Made by a program: the position numbers and the translations under genes. From the NCBI RefSeq assembly GCF_014904755.1, contig NZ_JACZFQ010000076.1, positions 20,380 through 84,379 of the forward strand: a DNA stretch of 64,000 nucleotides, given 5' to 3'. This stretch comes from Neoluteolibacter marinus (lineage in GTDB: Bacteria > Verrucomicrobiota > Verrucomicrobiia > Verrucomicrobiales > Akkermansiaceae). The notes under the pieces are model-generated. The model made no database searches. It saw only the letters and a program-made list of their open reading frames with translations, and was not told the DNA's origin. Shown here in pieces: positions 17,139-26,692 of this stretch. The number at the start of each line of letters is the position of its first letter. Positions within the stretch are counted from its first letter, which is position 1.

Positions 17139-18617
17139 GTGAAAAGCGATTGGTCCCGGCGTGAATTCCTCTCCACGGCTGCCTTGGGCGGCGGTCTGCT
17201 GGCAGGGTTGCCGCGGGTGTCTGCCGCCGAGGCGAAGCTCGATCCGGAGATGGTCCGCTTCCGGCCGGAGATCGAGCCGCTGGTGCGCCTGCTGGAGGAC
17301 ACGTCGCGTGAGCGCTTGCTGGAGGAGGTTGCGGCGCGCATTCGTGGCGGTACGACGCACCGGGAGGTCCTCGCCGCCTTGTTGCTGGCGGGAATCCGCA
17401 ACATCCAGCCGCGGCCGGTCGGGTTCAAATTCCACGCGGTGCTGGTGGTGAATTCCGCGCACTTGGCGAGCCTGAACTCCCCCGACGCCGACCGCTGGCT
17501 GCCGGTTTTCTGGGCGCTGGACCAATTCAAATCGTCCCAGGCCCGCGACCGGGAGCAGGGCGACTGGACGATGGAGGCGGTCTACGAGCCCGCGGTGCCG
17601 CCGGTGGAACGATCGAAGGCCGCGTTCTCGATGGGCATGGATGCCTGGGACACCAGGTGTGCCGATGCGGCGGCCGCGGCCATGGCCCGGGGGCTCGGAG
17701 CGCAGGAGGCGTTCGATGTTTTCTGCCGCTACGGGGCCCGCGACTACCGTGATATCGGCCACAAGGCGATCTATGTCGCGAACAGCTGGCGCTTGCTGCA
17801 GACAATCGGCTGGCATCACGCGGAGCCGGTGCTGCGCTCGCTTTCCTACGCCCTGCTCGCCTATGACGGGAAGAATCCCGCGGAAGACGACGCGATCGCC
17901 GACCGGCCCGGACGCAAGAACCTGGAGCGCCTGCGCGAACTGCGGGCGACCTGGAACGGCGGCGAGAACCGGCCGGAGGCGGTCGCTGAAATGCTGGCGG
18001 TGCTGCGCGGCGGGAGCTGGGACGACTGCGCCGCGAAGGTGGTCGAGCTCATCAACGGTGGCTGCAGCCCGCAGCCCCTGTGGGATGCGATGTTCCAGGC
18101 GGCGGCGGAGTTGCTGATGCGGCGGCCGGGGATCGTGTCGCTGCATGCCTGCACCACCACCAACGCGCTCCACTACTCCTTCGTCCACGCGGCGGACGAT
18201 GAAACGCGGCGCTTCCTCATGCTCCAGAATGCCTCCTTCCTGCCGATGTTCCGCACCGATGCGTCGGCGGGTGACGGCGTCGAGATCGACCGCTTCGAGC
18301 CACTCGACCGCGGGCCGGAGCTCGAGCAGATCTTCGCCGACGTCGGCGGCGACCGGATGAAGGCGGCGCGTGGAGCGCTGGCCTACCTCGACGGCGGCGG
18401 GGATCCGAAAACCTTCACCGATGCCGCCCAGCGCTTGATCTACCTCAAGGGCACCGACTCGCACGACTACAAGTTCAGCAGCGCGATCATCGAGGACTGG
18501 CACGCGCTGTCGCCGGCCTACCGCCACCGCTTCCTCGCGGCGAGCACCTACTGGCTGAAGGGATCGACCGCGCCCGACTCGCCGCTGGTGGCGAGGAGCC
18601 GGGCTGCCTTGGGATGA
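17139..18617 (+). CDS. Tat-exported protein of unknown function
   Basis: 492 residues starting at GTG with a twin-arginine signal (WSRREFLSTAALGGGLLAG, cleavage near VSAAEA). The rest is mainly alpha-helical with conserved-looking stretches 'NIQPRPVGFKFHAVLVV' (residues ~88-104), 'YGARDYRDIGHKAIYVAN' and 'HACTTTNALHYSFVHAADDE'. Several histidines and acidic residues could bind metal, but I cannot name a family. It follows the haloperoxidase-like gene by 57 bases on the same strand, so co-expression is possible. Confidence 0.7.
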   Translation: MKSDWSRREFLSTAALGGGLLAGLPRVSAAEAKLDPEMVRFRPEIEPLVRLLEDTSRERLLEEVAARIRGGTTHREVLAALLLAGIRNIQPRPVGFKFHAVLVVNSAHLASLNSPDADRWLPVFWALDQFKSSQARDREQGDWTMEAVYEPAVPPVERSKAAFSMGMDAWDTRCADAAAAAMARGLGAQEAFDVFCRYGARDYRDIGHKAIYVANSWRLLQTIGWHHAEPVLRSLSYALLAYDGKNPAEDDAIADRPGRKNLERLRELRATWNGGENRPEAVAEMLAVLRGGSWDDCAAKVVELINGGCSPQPLWDAMFQAAAELLMRRPGIVSLHACTTTNALHYSFVHAADDETRRFLMLQNASFLPMFRTDASAGDGVEIDRFEPLDRGPELEQIFADVGGDRMKAARGALAYLDGGGDPKTFTDAAQRLIYLKGTDSHDYKFSSAIIEDWHALSPAYRHRFLAASTYWLKGSTAPDSPLVARSRAALG

Positions 18618-18635
18618 GGTTCCGCGGTGCGGTTG

Positions 18636-18676
18636 GGAGCGCCGGTCCGTCCAAACCGACTGGAAGTCGGCGCTCC
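18636..18676. repeat. REP-like palindrome, copy 1
   Basis: GGAGCGCC (18636-18643) and GGCGCTCC (18669-18676) flank a short AT-poorer centre containing 'ACCGACTGGAAGTCGG'. Related palindromes lie at 26606-26672 and 30860-31026. This copy sits in the gap between convergent genes, where it may act as a two-way terminator. Confidence 0.7.
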
Positions 18677-18692
18677 ATTCCGGTCGCTTCGC

Positions 18693-20243
18693 TCAGAGCG
18701 AAAAGCTGTCCTCGGCCGGTGTCTTGCCAAGGGCCACCTGCACCTCGCGGTTCGAGGACAGGTGCATCAGGCAGTGGTAGACATCCTCGGCGTCGGCATC
18801 GACCTCGAAGGCGATCTGTTCCGCCGTTTTCGCTTCGGAGACCATCCGGCTGCGGACGGCGCCGAGCAGCTCGAGGAAATTCGCGGCGGCCTTCTTGCCG
18901 GCTTCCACTCCGGGCTGGTGGTAGGCGTTGATGTTCACCAGCGACGCGTAGAAGGTCACGGTGCGCTCGAAGAGGGCGATCAGCGAGCCGAGCTGGAACG
19001 GCGTGACCTCGGGGATCGAAATGGTGATCGACTTGCGGCCGGATTCGTAGAGCGCCTTGCGGGTGCCGCGGAGGAAACCCTGGAGGTAGTCGGCGGAGCT
19101 GTTGCCCGGCTCCACCTCGATCGAGTCGCCGCAGCGGCCCTTGCGGACCTCGATGAAGGTCGCGAAGAAATTGGCCACGCCGTCGCGGAGCTGCTGGACG
19201 TAGGCGTGCTGGTCGGTCGAGCCCTTGTTGCCGTAGACCGCGATGCCCTGGTTGACGACCTTGCCGTCGAGATCGAGCTCCTTGCCGAGGGATTCCATCA
19301 CGAGCTGCTGGAGGTACTTCGAGAACAGTACCAGCGAGTCCTTGTAAGGCAGGACGACCATGTCCTTCTCGCCCTTGCCGTTGCCGGAGGCGTACCAGGC
19401 CAAGGCGAGGCGCATGGCGGCGTTGTCCGCGCCCGGCTTTCGGGTTTCCTCGTCCATCGCGGCGGCGCCGGCGAGGAACTGGTCGATGTCGATGCCCTGC
19501 AGGGCGGCGGGCACAAGGCCGACGGTGGACATCACCGAGGTGCGGCCGCCGACCCAGTCTTCCATCGGGAAGCGGACGAGGAAGCCCTCCTTTTCGGCGA
19601 ACTGGTCGAGCTTCGAGCCGGTGCCGGTGACCGCCACCGCGTGCTTGCCGAAGGCGAGGCCGGCGGCGTCGTAGGCGGCCTTGGCCTCGATCATGCCATT
19701 GCGGGTCTCAGCGGTGCCGCCGGACTTCGAAATGACCACGACGAGGGTGGTGGCGAGGCCCTTGGTGCCGATGTCGGAGAGCACCCGGTCGAATCCGGCC
19801 GGATCGGTGTTGTCGAAGAAATGGATCGGCAGGCGCGCGCCGTGGCCGATGGCCTGGTCGACGAGCTGCGGGCCGAGGGCCGAGCCGCCGATGCCGATCA
19901 GCAGGACGCGCTCGAAGATGCCGCCTTCCGGGGGCTTGACCTGGCCGGTGTGGACTTGCTCGGCGAACTCCTTGAGCGCGGCGAGCGGCTTGGTGATGGA
20001 GTCACGGAGCTCCTGGGTCGGGGCCAGGGCGGCGTTGCGCAGCCAGTAGTGGCCGACCATGCGGCCTTCGTCGGGGTTGACGATCTCGCCGGACTCGAGG
20101 GCGGCGTTGGCGGCAAAGGCCTTCTCGACCTTGGGGGCCATTTCGGCGAGGAAGGCCTCGTCGAGGTCCATCAGCGAGGTGTCGAGCGAGAACCCGAATT
20201 TCGGGTAGCGGATCAGCGAGGAAGAGTAGGTGGACCAGGACAT
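18693..20243 (-). CDS. pgi: Glucose-6-phosphate isomerase
   Basis: Interconverts glucose 6-phosphate and fructose 6-phosphate in glycolysis and gluconeogenesis. 516 residues. Sugar-isomerase (SIS) landmarks are clear: '[17 protein letters not shown]' (residues ~115-131), '[17 protein letters not shown]' and '[17 protein letters not shown]', with the late '[17 protein letters not shown]'. The protein is of the kind with an unusual glycine-rich middle rather than the E. coli form. Start at ATG 20243 gives [14 protein letters not shown]. No operon partner; apt follows divergently organised promoters upstream on the same strand 130 bases away. Confidence 0.95.
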   Translation of the reverse strand: MSWSTYSSSLIRYPKFGFSLDTSLMDLDEAFLAEMAPKVEKAFAANAALESGEIVNPDEGRMVGHYWLRNAALAPTQELRDSITKPLAALKEFAEQVHTGQVKPPEGGIFERVLLIGIGGSALGPQLVDQAIGHGARLPIHFFDNTDPAGFDRVLSDIGTKGLATTLVVVISKSGGTAETRNGMIEAKAAYDAAGLAFGKHAVAVTGTGSKLDQFAEKEGFLVRFPMEDWVGGRTSVMSTVGLVPAALQGIDIDQFLAGAAAMDEETRKPGADNAAMRLALAWYASGNGKGEKDMVVLPYKDSLVLFSKYLQQLVMESLGKELDLDGKVVNQGIAVYGNKGSTDQHAYVQQLRDGVANFFATFIEVRKGRCGDSIEVEPGNSSADYLQGFLRGTRKALYESGRKSITISIPEVTPFQLGSLIALFERTVTFYASLVNINAYHQPGVEAGKKAAANFLELLGAVRSRMVSEAKTAEQIAFEVDADAEDVYHCLMHLSSNREVQVALGKTPAEDSFSL

Positions 20244-20375
20244 GGCAGGTAGAATGGCGAATGAGGAATTCCCGAATGACGGACGGGGAACTCCCGATAG
20301 CGCCTGCCGGGCGGGAGGGCAAGCGGTGGGACTGTCAGGGGACCGGCGGCGGATTCATCCGCGCCATGGGCCGGG

Positions 20376-20903
20376 CTAATCGTAGTTGAGGATCGACTCG
20401 ATGCGGTAGCCGCCGAGCATTTTCCGGCCGCCGAGGAAGCCGAGTTCGATCAGGAAGCTGACCGCCACGACTTTCGCCCCGAGCTGGTCGAGCAGCTCCA
20501 GCGCCGCGCCCGCGGTGCCCCCGGTGGCGAGCAGGTCGTCGACCAGCAGGATGGACTCGCCCGGCTTGACGGCATCCTCGTGGAGTTCCACCACCGATTC
20601 GCCGTACTCCAGCGCGTAGGCCATCTCGCGGGTTTTCCACGGCAGCTTGCCCTTCTTCCGCACCGGCACAAAGCCGGCGCCCAAGCGGTCGGCCACCGCG
20701 GCGGCGAAAATGAAGCCGCGGGCGTCGATGCCGACAACCTTGTCGACCGGCTGGCCCTGGGCGGTGTCGCAGAGCAGCGTGATGGAATCGCGGAACAGGA
20801 CCGGGTCGGCGAGGATCGGGGTGATGTCCTTGAAGACGATGCCGGCTTTCGGGAAATCGACCACATCACGGACAGCGGCGCGCAGGGAATCTGGGGAAGG
20901 CAT
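20376..20903 (-). CDS. apt: Adenine phosphoribosyltransferase
   Basis: Salvages adenine to AMP using PRPP. 175 residues from ATG 20903 (MPSPDSLRAAVRDV), the usual length. It shows 'DFPKAGIVFKDITPIL', the base-binding 'GIDARGFIFAAAVA', the 'PVRKKGKLPWKT' loop and the PRPP motif ILLVDDLLATGGTAGAALEL. The frame runs 30 codons further upstream, but family length favours the internal ATG. It is divergent from amt, with about 100 bases between the starts. Confidence 0.95.
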   Translation of the reverse strand: MPSPDSLRAAVRDVVDFPKAGIVFKDITPILADPVLFRDSITLLCDTAQGQPVDKVVGIDARGFIFAAAVADRLGAGFVPVRKKGKLPWKTREMAYALEYGESVVELHEDAVKPGESILLVDDLLATGGTAGAALELLDQLGAKVVAVSFLIELGFLGGRKMLGGYRIESILNYD

Positions 20904-21002
20904 GGCGTCGTTGCTAAGCCAGGGCACGGGTTCCCGCAAGGCGGCAGTCCCGGCGGGATACAGACGCAAGCGGGGCTGGACGGAGAATGGCAATCACTTG
21001 AA

Positions 21003-22313
21003 ATGACGCCCGCGATGAAAACCATTCATGCTTCCCTTCCGCGGGCGCTCGCCGTGCTGGCCGCGATGACGCTCCCTGCCGCCGCGCAAGAATCCGCCCC
21101 GGCGCTGCCGGACACCGGTGATACCGCATGGATGCTGACATCCACGGTGCTGGTCCTGCTGATGACCTTGCCGGGCTTGGCCCTCTTCTACGGGGGCTTG
21201 GTGCGCGGCAAGAACGTGCTGAGCATCCTGGTCCAGTGCTTCGCGATGGCGGCGCTGATGAGCGTGATCTGGATCGTTTTCGGCGCGAGCTTTGCCACCG
21301 GCAGCTCCGACAACGCCTTCATCGGCGACAGCTCGAAGGTGATGCTCAAGCACCTGACGCCCGAACTGCTCAACGGAACCATCCCGGAGAGCGTCTGGCT
21401 GACCTTCCAGATGACCTTCATCATCATCACCCCCGCGCTGATCGTCGGGGCCTTCGCGGAGCGGATGAAGTTCTCCGCGATGCTGATCTTCACCACGATC
21501 TGGACGATCCTTTCCTACCTGCCGATCTGGCACATGGCCTGGGGCGGCGGGCTGTTCCACCACTGGAACGTCCTGGATTTCGCCGGTGGCACCGTGGTCC
21601 ACATCAATGCCGGGATCGCCGGCCTGGTTGCCTGCATCATGCTGGGCAAGCGCCGCGGCTTCCCCGGGGCCGGCCTGGTTCCCCACAACGTGCCGTTCGC
21701 GGTGATGGGCGCGGGCCTGCTGTGGGTCGGCTGGTTCGGCTTCAATGCCGGTTCCGCCCTTGGAGCAAACGCCAGCGCGGGGATGGCGATGATCAGCACC
21801 CACGCGGCTTGCGCGATGGCGGCGCTGGTGTGGATGTTCGTGGAATGGCTCGTCCACGGCAAACCGACCGCCGTGGGCATCGCCACCGGCGCGGTGGCCG
21901 GCCTGGTGGCGATCACTCCCGCGGCGGGGTCCACCACGGTGGCCGGCGCGCTGGTGATCGGCGCCATTTCCAGCGGCGTCTGCTATTTCACCGCGACCAA
22001 GATGAAGAACGCGCTGGGCTACGACGATTCGCTGGATGTCTTCGGCGTGCACGGCGTGGGCGGCATCGTCGGGGCGATCCTGACCGGGGTCTTCATCCGC
22101 CCGGACGCCCTGCCGGAAGGCATGACGGTGGCGACCCAGACCTGGGCGCAAACCAAGAGCGTGATCGTGACCATTGCCTGGAGCGCGGTGGCATCGGTGG
22201 TGGCCTTGATGATCGCGAAGGTCACGGTCGGCCTGCGGGTCCCCGAGGAGGAGGAAACCGGCGGCCTGGACCGCAGTTCCCACGGGGAAGAGGCTTACAA
22301 CACCGAAAGCTGA
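21003..22313 (+). CDS. amt: Ammonium transporter (Amt)
   Basis: Inner-membrane ammonium channel. About 436 residues with a cleavable signal (PRALAVLAAMTLPAAAQ) and 11 membrane helices. The twin pore histidines are visible in FAGGTVVHINAGIAGLV and DVFGVHGVGGIVGAIL, and the entry-site aromatic region in 'LFYGGLVRGKNVLSILVQCF'. The ATG at 21003 was taken; ATG 21015 (MKTIHASLP) is equally good. No glnK partner is next to it, unlike many amt loci. The C-terminal tail 'EEEETGGLDRSSHGEEAY' is the usual regulatory cytoplasmic end. Confidence 0.95.
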   Translation: MTPAMKTIHASLPRALAVLAAMTLPAAAQESAPALPDTGDTAWMLTSTVLVLLMTLPGLALFYGGLVRGKNVLSILVQCFAMAALMSVIWIVFGASFATGSSDNAFIGDSSKVMLKHLTPELLNGTIPESVWLTFQMTFIIITPALIVGAFAERMKFSAMLIFTTIWTILSYLPIWHMAWGGGLFHHWNVLDFAGGTVVHINAGIAGLVACIMLGKRRGFPGAGLVPHNVPFAVMGAGLLWVGWFGFNAGSALGANASAGMAMISTHAACAMAALVWMFVEWLVHGKPTAVGIATGAVAGLVAITPAAGSTTVAGALVIGAISSGVCYFTATKMKNALGYDDSLDVFGVHGVGGIVGAILTGVFIRPDALPEGMTVATQTWAQTKSVIVTIAWSAVASVVALMIAKVTVGLRVPEEEETGGLDRSSHGEEAYNTES

Positions 22314-22395
22314 AAGAACCCGGCCGGGGCAGGCGTGCGGGTTCGCGGCAGACTGCGGGCTTGCGCGTCTCCCGTTTGGGCGGCAAGGGAGGGGG

Positions 22396-23160
22396 GTGGA
22401 CCGCTGGTTTTTGATCGCCGCAACCGCCCTCGCAGCCGTGGGCGGCGTGATCGGCATGTGGTCGGTGCACAAGGGCACCCGCAATCGCTGGACGGTGATC
22501 TGGATGATCGCGGTGTTCGCGGCGCAGCTCGGGTTCCTCTCCGTTCGCGGGGAAGCGCGGGCGGCCTGCCCGCTGGTGGGCCTGGGCGAGATCCTGGTCT
22601 TCCTCGCCTGGTCCCTGACGCTTTTCTACCTGGTGGTGGGGCCGACGTACCGGCTGTCCTTGCTGGGCGTATTCACTGCCCCGGTGGTGGTCGTGTTCCA
22701 GGCGGTGGCGCTGCTCCCCGGGGTGCTCGATCCTGATCCCCAGCGGGTCACGGGGTCCGACCCATGGCGCGAGACCCACGCGGCGATGTCGGTGCTGTCC
22801 TACGGTTCGCTGGCGCTGGCCGCGGTGGCCGGGGTCATGTTCCTGGTGCTGGACCGCCAGTTGAAGGACCATCACCTGCAATCCGGTTTGTTCCGTAACC
22901 TGCCGCCGGTCAGGGAGTTGTTGAAATCGATGGTGAGGCTGTTGTGGATCGGGGTGGCTCTGCTGAGCATCGGGATCATTGCCGGCTTCCTGATGCCCCG
23001 GCAAAGCGGGGGCGGTCATCTGGTGGCCGCGCTGGCGGTGTGGACCGGCTACGCGGGATTGCTTTCCGTGCGCCTGGTGAGGGGACTGACCGGGCGCCGG
23101 ACCGCGACGGTCGCGGTGCTGTTGTTCGTGGTCTCCCTGTCGGTTTTCGCGTTGGTCTGA
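22396..23160 (+). CDS. CcsA/HemX-like cytochrome c assembly membrane protein
   Basis: 254 residues with about eight membrane helices. 'LGEILVFLAWSLTLFYLVVG' and 'DPWRETHAAMSVLSYGSLAL' carry the histidine context of the CcsA/HemX/YpjD family, which handles haem in cytochrome c maturation or affects HemA level. The GTG start follows a very strong GGGAGGGG site. The TGA stop overlaps the hemA ATG by one base, so translation is probably coupled, and the position directly before hemA supports the HemX-type role. Confidence 0.85.
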   Translation: MDRWFLIAATALAAVGGVIGMWSVHKGTRNRWTVIWMIAVFAAQLGFLSVRGEARAACPLVGLGEILVFLAWSLTLFYLVVGPTYRLSLLGVFTAPVVVVFQAVALLPGVLDPDPQRVTGSDPWRETHAAMSVLSYGSLALAAVAGVMFLVLDRQLKDHHLQSGLFRNLPPVRELLKSMVRLLWIGVALLSIGIIAGFLMPRQSGGGHLVAALAVWTGYAGLLSVRLVRGLTGRRTATVAVLLFVVSLSVFALV

Positions 23161-24164
23161 TGGAACTCGTCTGTGTCGGTCTCAATCACCGCACCGCGCC
23201 CGTCGAGGTCCGCGAGCGCTTCGCCGTGCCGGCGGGCAAACTCGGCGAATCGGCGAAGCAGCTGCTGGAGATCGAGGGCCTGGGCGAAAGCGTCGTCCTC
23301 TCGACCTGCAACCGCACCGAATTCTACCTCGCCGGCGACCATGCCGAGGATGCGGCGGCCACGCTGCGGCGGAAGCTGGCGGAGTCCCACGGCGCGGACT
23401 CCGACCCGCACTGGTACGAGCACCACCGGCTGTCGGCCGCCAAGCACCTGTGCCGGGTGGTCTGCGGGCTGGACTCGATGGTGCTCGGCGAGACCGAGAT
23501 TTTCGGCCAGGCGAAGGAGGCTTACCGTCAGGCGCTCGACGCCGGGGCGACCTCCGGCGTGCTCAACCGCTTGTTCCAGCGGGCCTTCGGCGTCGGCAAG
23601 AAGGTCCGCACTGACACCCGCATCCAGGAGGGCGCGACTTCGGTCGCCGGGGCTTCGGTGGAACTCGCGGAGAAGATTTTCGGCAAGTTGGCCGGCTGCC
23701 GGGTGATTGTCATCGGCGCCGGCGAAATGAGCCGCCAGACCGCCCAGGCGTTGGTTTCGCGGGGCGCCTCCAGTGTCTTTGTCACCAACCGCTCCTTCGA
23801 CAAGGCGGAGGCGCTGGCGGCGGAGATGGGCGGGCGGGCCGTGAAGTTCGACGAATGGCAACCGGTGCTCGCCGGCGTCGACGTCGTGATTTCCTCGACC
23901 AGCGCGCCGCATCCGGTCGTCCTGCCGCATCACATCGAGTCGGTCCGGCGGGTGCGCAAGTTCCGCCCGCTGTTCCTGATCGACATCGCCGTCCCCCGCG
24001 ACATTGATCCGGCCTGCGGCGACATCGAGGAGGTCTACCTTTACGACATCGACACCCTCGAGCAACTCGCCGACGAGGCGCGCACGCGGCGGCAGCGGCA
24101 GATCGCCGAATGCGACCGCATCATCGAAGAAGAACTCAGAAAGTTGAATCTACCCGGCACGTGA
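23160..24164 (+). CDS. hemA: Glutamyl-tRNA reductase, short form
   Basis: First committed step of C5-pathway tetrapyrrole synthesis: Glu-tRNA to glutamate-1-semialdehyde. Catalytic cysteine in 'LSTCNRTEFYL' (~residue 48), 'HLCRVVCGLDSMVLGETEI', and a Rossmann NADPH site in VIVIGAGEMSRQTAQALV. The protein has 334 residues and ends soon after 'LYDIDTLEQLADEA ... ECDRIIEEELRKL'. It therefore lacks most of the ~90-residue C-terminal dimerisation domain of the ~420-residue classical enzyme. Starts in an overlap with the preceding gene and ends overlapping hemC (GTGA). Confidence 0.95.
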   Translation: MELVCVGLNHRTAPVEVRERFAVPAGKLGESAKQLLEIEGLGESVVLSTCNRTEFYLAGDHAEDAAATLRRKLAESHGADSDPHWYEHHRLSAAKHLCRVVCGLDSMVLGETEIFGQAKEAYRQALDAGATSGVLNRLFQRAFGVGKKVRTDTRIQEGATSVAGASVELAEKIFGKLAGCRVIVIGAGEMSRQTAQALVSRGASSVFVTNRSFDKAEALAAEMGGRAVKFDEWQPVLAGVDVVISSTSAPHPVVLPHHIESVRRVRKFRPLFLIDIAVPRDIDPACGDIEEVYLYDIDTLEQLADEARTRRQRQIAECDRIIEEELRKLNLPGT

Positions 24165-25093
24165 ACGAAGAGACCCGACAGACGATCATCGGAACCCGCG
24201 GCAGCGACCTCGCGCTGGTCCAGGCGGCGGCGGTGGAGCGCACGCTATCGCGCGCCTTTCCCGACCTCCTCATCAGCCGCAACGTGATCCGCACCACCGG
24301 CGACCGCCGCACCGACGTCGCCCTGGCGGACGTGGCGAAGGCGGAGGGGACCGACAAGGGGATCTTCACCAAGGAACTCGAGATCGCGCTGGCGGCGGGG
24401 GAGATCGACATCGCCGTGCATTCGCTCAAGGACGTGCCGACGGTGATCGACGACGTGTTCGAGATCGCCGGGACCCTGCAACGCGCGCCGGTGCGGGATG
24501 TGATCGTTTCCCGTCACGCCGGTGGCCTGAAGGACCTGCCGGCGGGAGCCGTGGTCGGCACCAGCAGCGTGCGGCGCGCGCGCCAGCTCGAGTGGCTGCG
24601 GCCGGATCTCAAGATTGTCGATTTGCGCGGCAACGTCCCGACCCGCTTGCAGAAGCTCGCGGACGGGAACTGCGACGCGATCATGCTGGCGGAGGCCGGC
24701 CTGGTCCGGCTCGGCCACCGGATGCTCCGTCCGGCGGTGGTCGGCGGGGTCATGCTGCACTTCGACCCGCTGGCCGAGGACGAGTTCTTCCCGGCGGCGG
24801 GGCAGGGTGCGATCGGCCTGGAAATCCGCGCCGGCGACGAGGCCGCGGCCGCCTTGGTGGCGGGGATCCGCGACGAGGAAACTTTCACCCGCGTCCGTGC
24901 CGAACGCGAATTCCTGCGGCTGTTGGAAGGCGGCTGCAGCACCCCGGTCGGCGTCTACACCCTGCTGGAGGACGGTGTCCTGCAAATGAACGCCCGGGTG
25001 TTCCCCGACGCGGGCGGCGAACCTGCCCGCGGCTCCGCCACCGGCTCCGACCCGCTGCTGGTCGCCCGTCAACTTTTCGACTCCCTCGCATGA
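24161..25093 (+). CDS. hemC: Porphobilinogen deaminase (hydroxymethylbilane synthase)
   Basis: Polymerises four porphobilinogens into hydroxymethylbilane. 310 residues from GTG 24161, which overlaps the hemA stop as GTGA. Landmarks are 'IIGTRGSDLALVQA', the arginine- and lysine-rich 'KGIFTKELEIAL', 'DIAVHSLKDVPT', 'VGTSSVRRARQL', and the dipyrromethane cofactor cysteine in LEGGCSTPVGVY. Its own stop overlaps the next start (ATGA), consistent with tight translational coupling across the haem cluster. Confidence 0.97.
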   Translation: MNEETRQTIIGTRGSDLALVQAAAVERTLSRAFPDLLISRNVIRTTGDRRTDVALADVAKAEGTDKGIFTKELEIALAAGEIDIAVHSLKDVPTVIDDVFEIAGTLQRAPVRDVIVSRHAGGLKDLPAGAVVGTSSVRRARQLEWLRPDLKIVDLRGNVPTRLQKLADGNCDAIMLAEAGLVRLGHRMLRPAVVGGVMLHFDPLAEDEFFPAAGQGAIGLEIRAGDEAAAALVAGIRDEETFTRVRAEREFLRLLEGGCSTPVGVYTLLEDGVLQMNARVFPDAGGEPARGSATGSDPLLVARQLFDSLA

Positions 25094-26598
25094 GCAATCC
25101 CGGAATCTGTTACCTCGTCGGCGCCGGTCCCGGCGACCTCGGCCTCGTCACCCTGCGTGCCAAGGAGTGTGTGGAGATGGCCGACGTCCTTGTTTACGAC
25201 GCGCTTAGTAGCCCGGAGATCCTCCGCTGGGCGAAGAAGGACTGCGAGAAGATCCACGTCGGCAAGCGGGCGAAGGACCACGCGCTGTCGCAGGACGGGA
25301 TCAACGCGCTGATCGTCGAGAAGACGCTCGAGGGCAAGAAGGTCGTGCGCCTGAAGGGCGGGGACCCGATGATCTTCGGCCGCGGCGGCGAGGAAGCGGC
25401 GGAGCTGGCCGCGGCGGGCGTGCCGTTCGAGATCGTGCCCGGCATCAGCTCGACCATCGGCGGGCCGGCCTACGCTGGGATTCCCGTGACACATCGCGAC
25501 CATTGTTCGCAGCTGACGATCTTCACCGGGCACGAGGACCCGACCAAGGGCGGGAGCTCGATCGACTACGCGCACCTCGCCAAGACCCCGGGCACCAAGG
25601 TGTTCGTGATGGGCGTGGCGCGCCTGCGCGAGATCACGGCGTCGCTGGTCGAGGGCGGGGCGGATCCGGCGACGCCGATCGCGCTCACCCGCTGGGCCAC
25701 CACCGGATCCCAGAAGACCATCACCGGCACCCTGGCCGACATCGCCGAAACCGCGGAGCGGGAGAACTTCGGCTCGCCCGCCGTCGCGGTGATCGGCGGC
25801 GTGGTCGCCGAGCGGGAGAAGATCAACTGGTTCGAGCAGCTGCCGCTCTTCGGCAAGCGCATCGTGGTCACCCGCACCCGCGCGCAGGCCGGCGGGCTGA
25901 GCCGCGAATTGGCAGGGCTCGGCGCCGACGTGGTCGAGTTGCCGACGATCCGGATCGAGTTGCCCGACGACAAGGCCGGTTTCGCCGAGGGCGTGACCCA
26001 TGCCCACGAATACGACTGGCTGGTCTTCTCCAGCCCGAACGGCGTGGAGAAGTTCTTCGACGCCTTTTTCGCGACCTACGAGGACGCCCGTAGCCTGGGC
26101 AACCCGCGGATCGCGGTGATCGGCGAGGGCACGGCCAGGAAGATGCGCGAGTACCGCTTCGGCGTCGACCTGATCCCCGAGCGCTTCGTGGCGGAAGGGC
26201 TGGTCGAGGCGTTTTCCAACGAGTCGATCGAGAACCTCACGGTCCTCTGGGTGCGGGCGGACGAGGCGCGCGACGTCATCTACCACGGGCTCGTGGCGCT
26301 GGGTGGCATCGTCGACGAGTGTGTCGCCTACAAGACCGTGCCGGAAACGGAGGATCCGACCGGAGCCGCGGCCCGCTTGAAGGAGGAAGGCGCGGATCTG
26401 GTCACCTTCACCTCCGCGTCCACCGTGGACAATTTCTTCAAGCTCGGGATCCCGTGGCCGGACGGTTGCGCGGCCGGCAGCATCGGCCCGGTGACCAGCG
26501 AGGCGCTCAGGAAGCACGGCGTCGAGCCGGCGTTCGAAGCCGCGCAGCACGATATCCCGGGGCTCGTCGCGGCCATCCGCGTCTGGGCCGGACAGTAA
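25090..26598 (+). CDS. Fused uroporphyrinogen-III methyltransferase / synthase (CobA-HemD)
   Basis: 502 residues. Residues ~1-250 are an S-adenosylmethionine-dependent uroporphyrinogen-III C-methyltransferase: 'YLVGAGPGDLGLVTLRAKE', RLKGGDPMIFGRGGEE, 'IVPGISSTIGGPAYAGIPVT'. Residues ~255-502 are uroporphyrinogen-III synthase: 'RIVVTRTRAQAGGLSRELA', 'YDWLVFSSPNGVEKFFDAF', 'VTFTSASTVDNFFKLG'. The fusion couples ring closure to the siroheme/cobalamin branch and is found in several phyla. It completes the hemA-hemC-hemD set. Confidence 0.95.
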   Translation: MSNPGICYLVGAGPGDLGLVTLRAKECVEMADVLVYDALSSPEILRWAKKDCEKIHVGKRAKDHALSQDGINALIVEKTLEGKKVVRLKGGDPMIFGRGGEEAAELAAAGVPFEIVPGISSTIGGPAYAGIPVTHRDHCSQLTIFTGHEDPTKGGSSIDYAHLAKTPGTKVFVMGVARLREITASLVEGGADPATPIALTRWATTGSQKTITGTLADIAETAERENFGSPAVAVIGGVVAEREKINWFEQLPLFGKRIVVTRTRAQAGGLSRELAGLGADVVELPTIRIELPDDKAGFAEGVTHAHEYDWLVFSSPNGVEKFFDAFFATYEDARSLGNPRIAVIGEGTARKMREYRFGVDLIPERFVAEGLVEAFSNESIENLTVLWVRADEARDVIYHGLVALGGIVDECVAYKTVPETEDPTGAAARLKEEGADLVTFTSASTVDNFFKLGIPWPDGCAAGSIGPVTSEALRKHGVEPAFEAAQHDIPGLVAAIRVWAGQ

Positions 26599-26605
26599 GG
26601 TGGAA

Positions 26606-26672
26606 GGGAGCGCCGGCTTCAGCCGGCTTGGTGGTGGGGGATCGTCCCAAGCCGGCTGATGTCGGCGCTCCC
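26606..26672. repeat. REP-like palindrome, copy 2
   Basis: GGGAGCGCCGGCTTCAGCCG... (from 26606) is mirrored by ...AGCCGGCTGATGTCGGCG ending in CTCCC at 26672; the 26-base arms differ at two positions. The centre is a G-rich spacer. It fills the gap between the convergent cobA-hemD and oxidoreductase genes, as copies 1 and 3 fill similar gaps. Confidence 0.8.
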
Positions 26673-26692
26673 TCCCGGGCGGGAGGGGAAAA

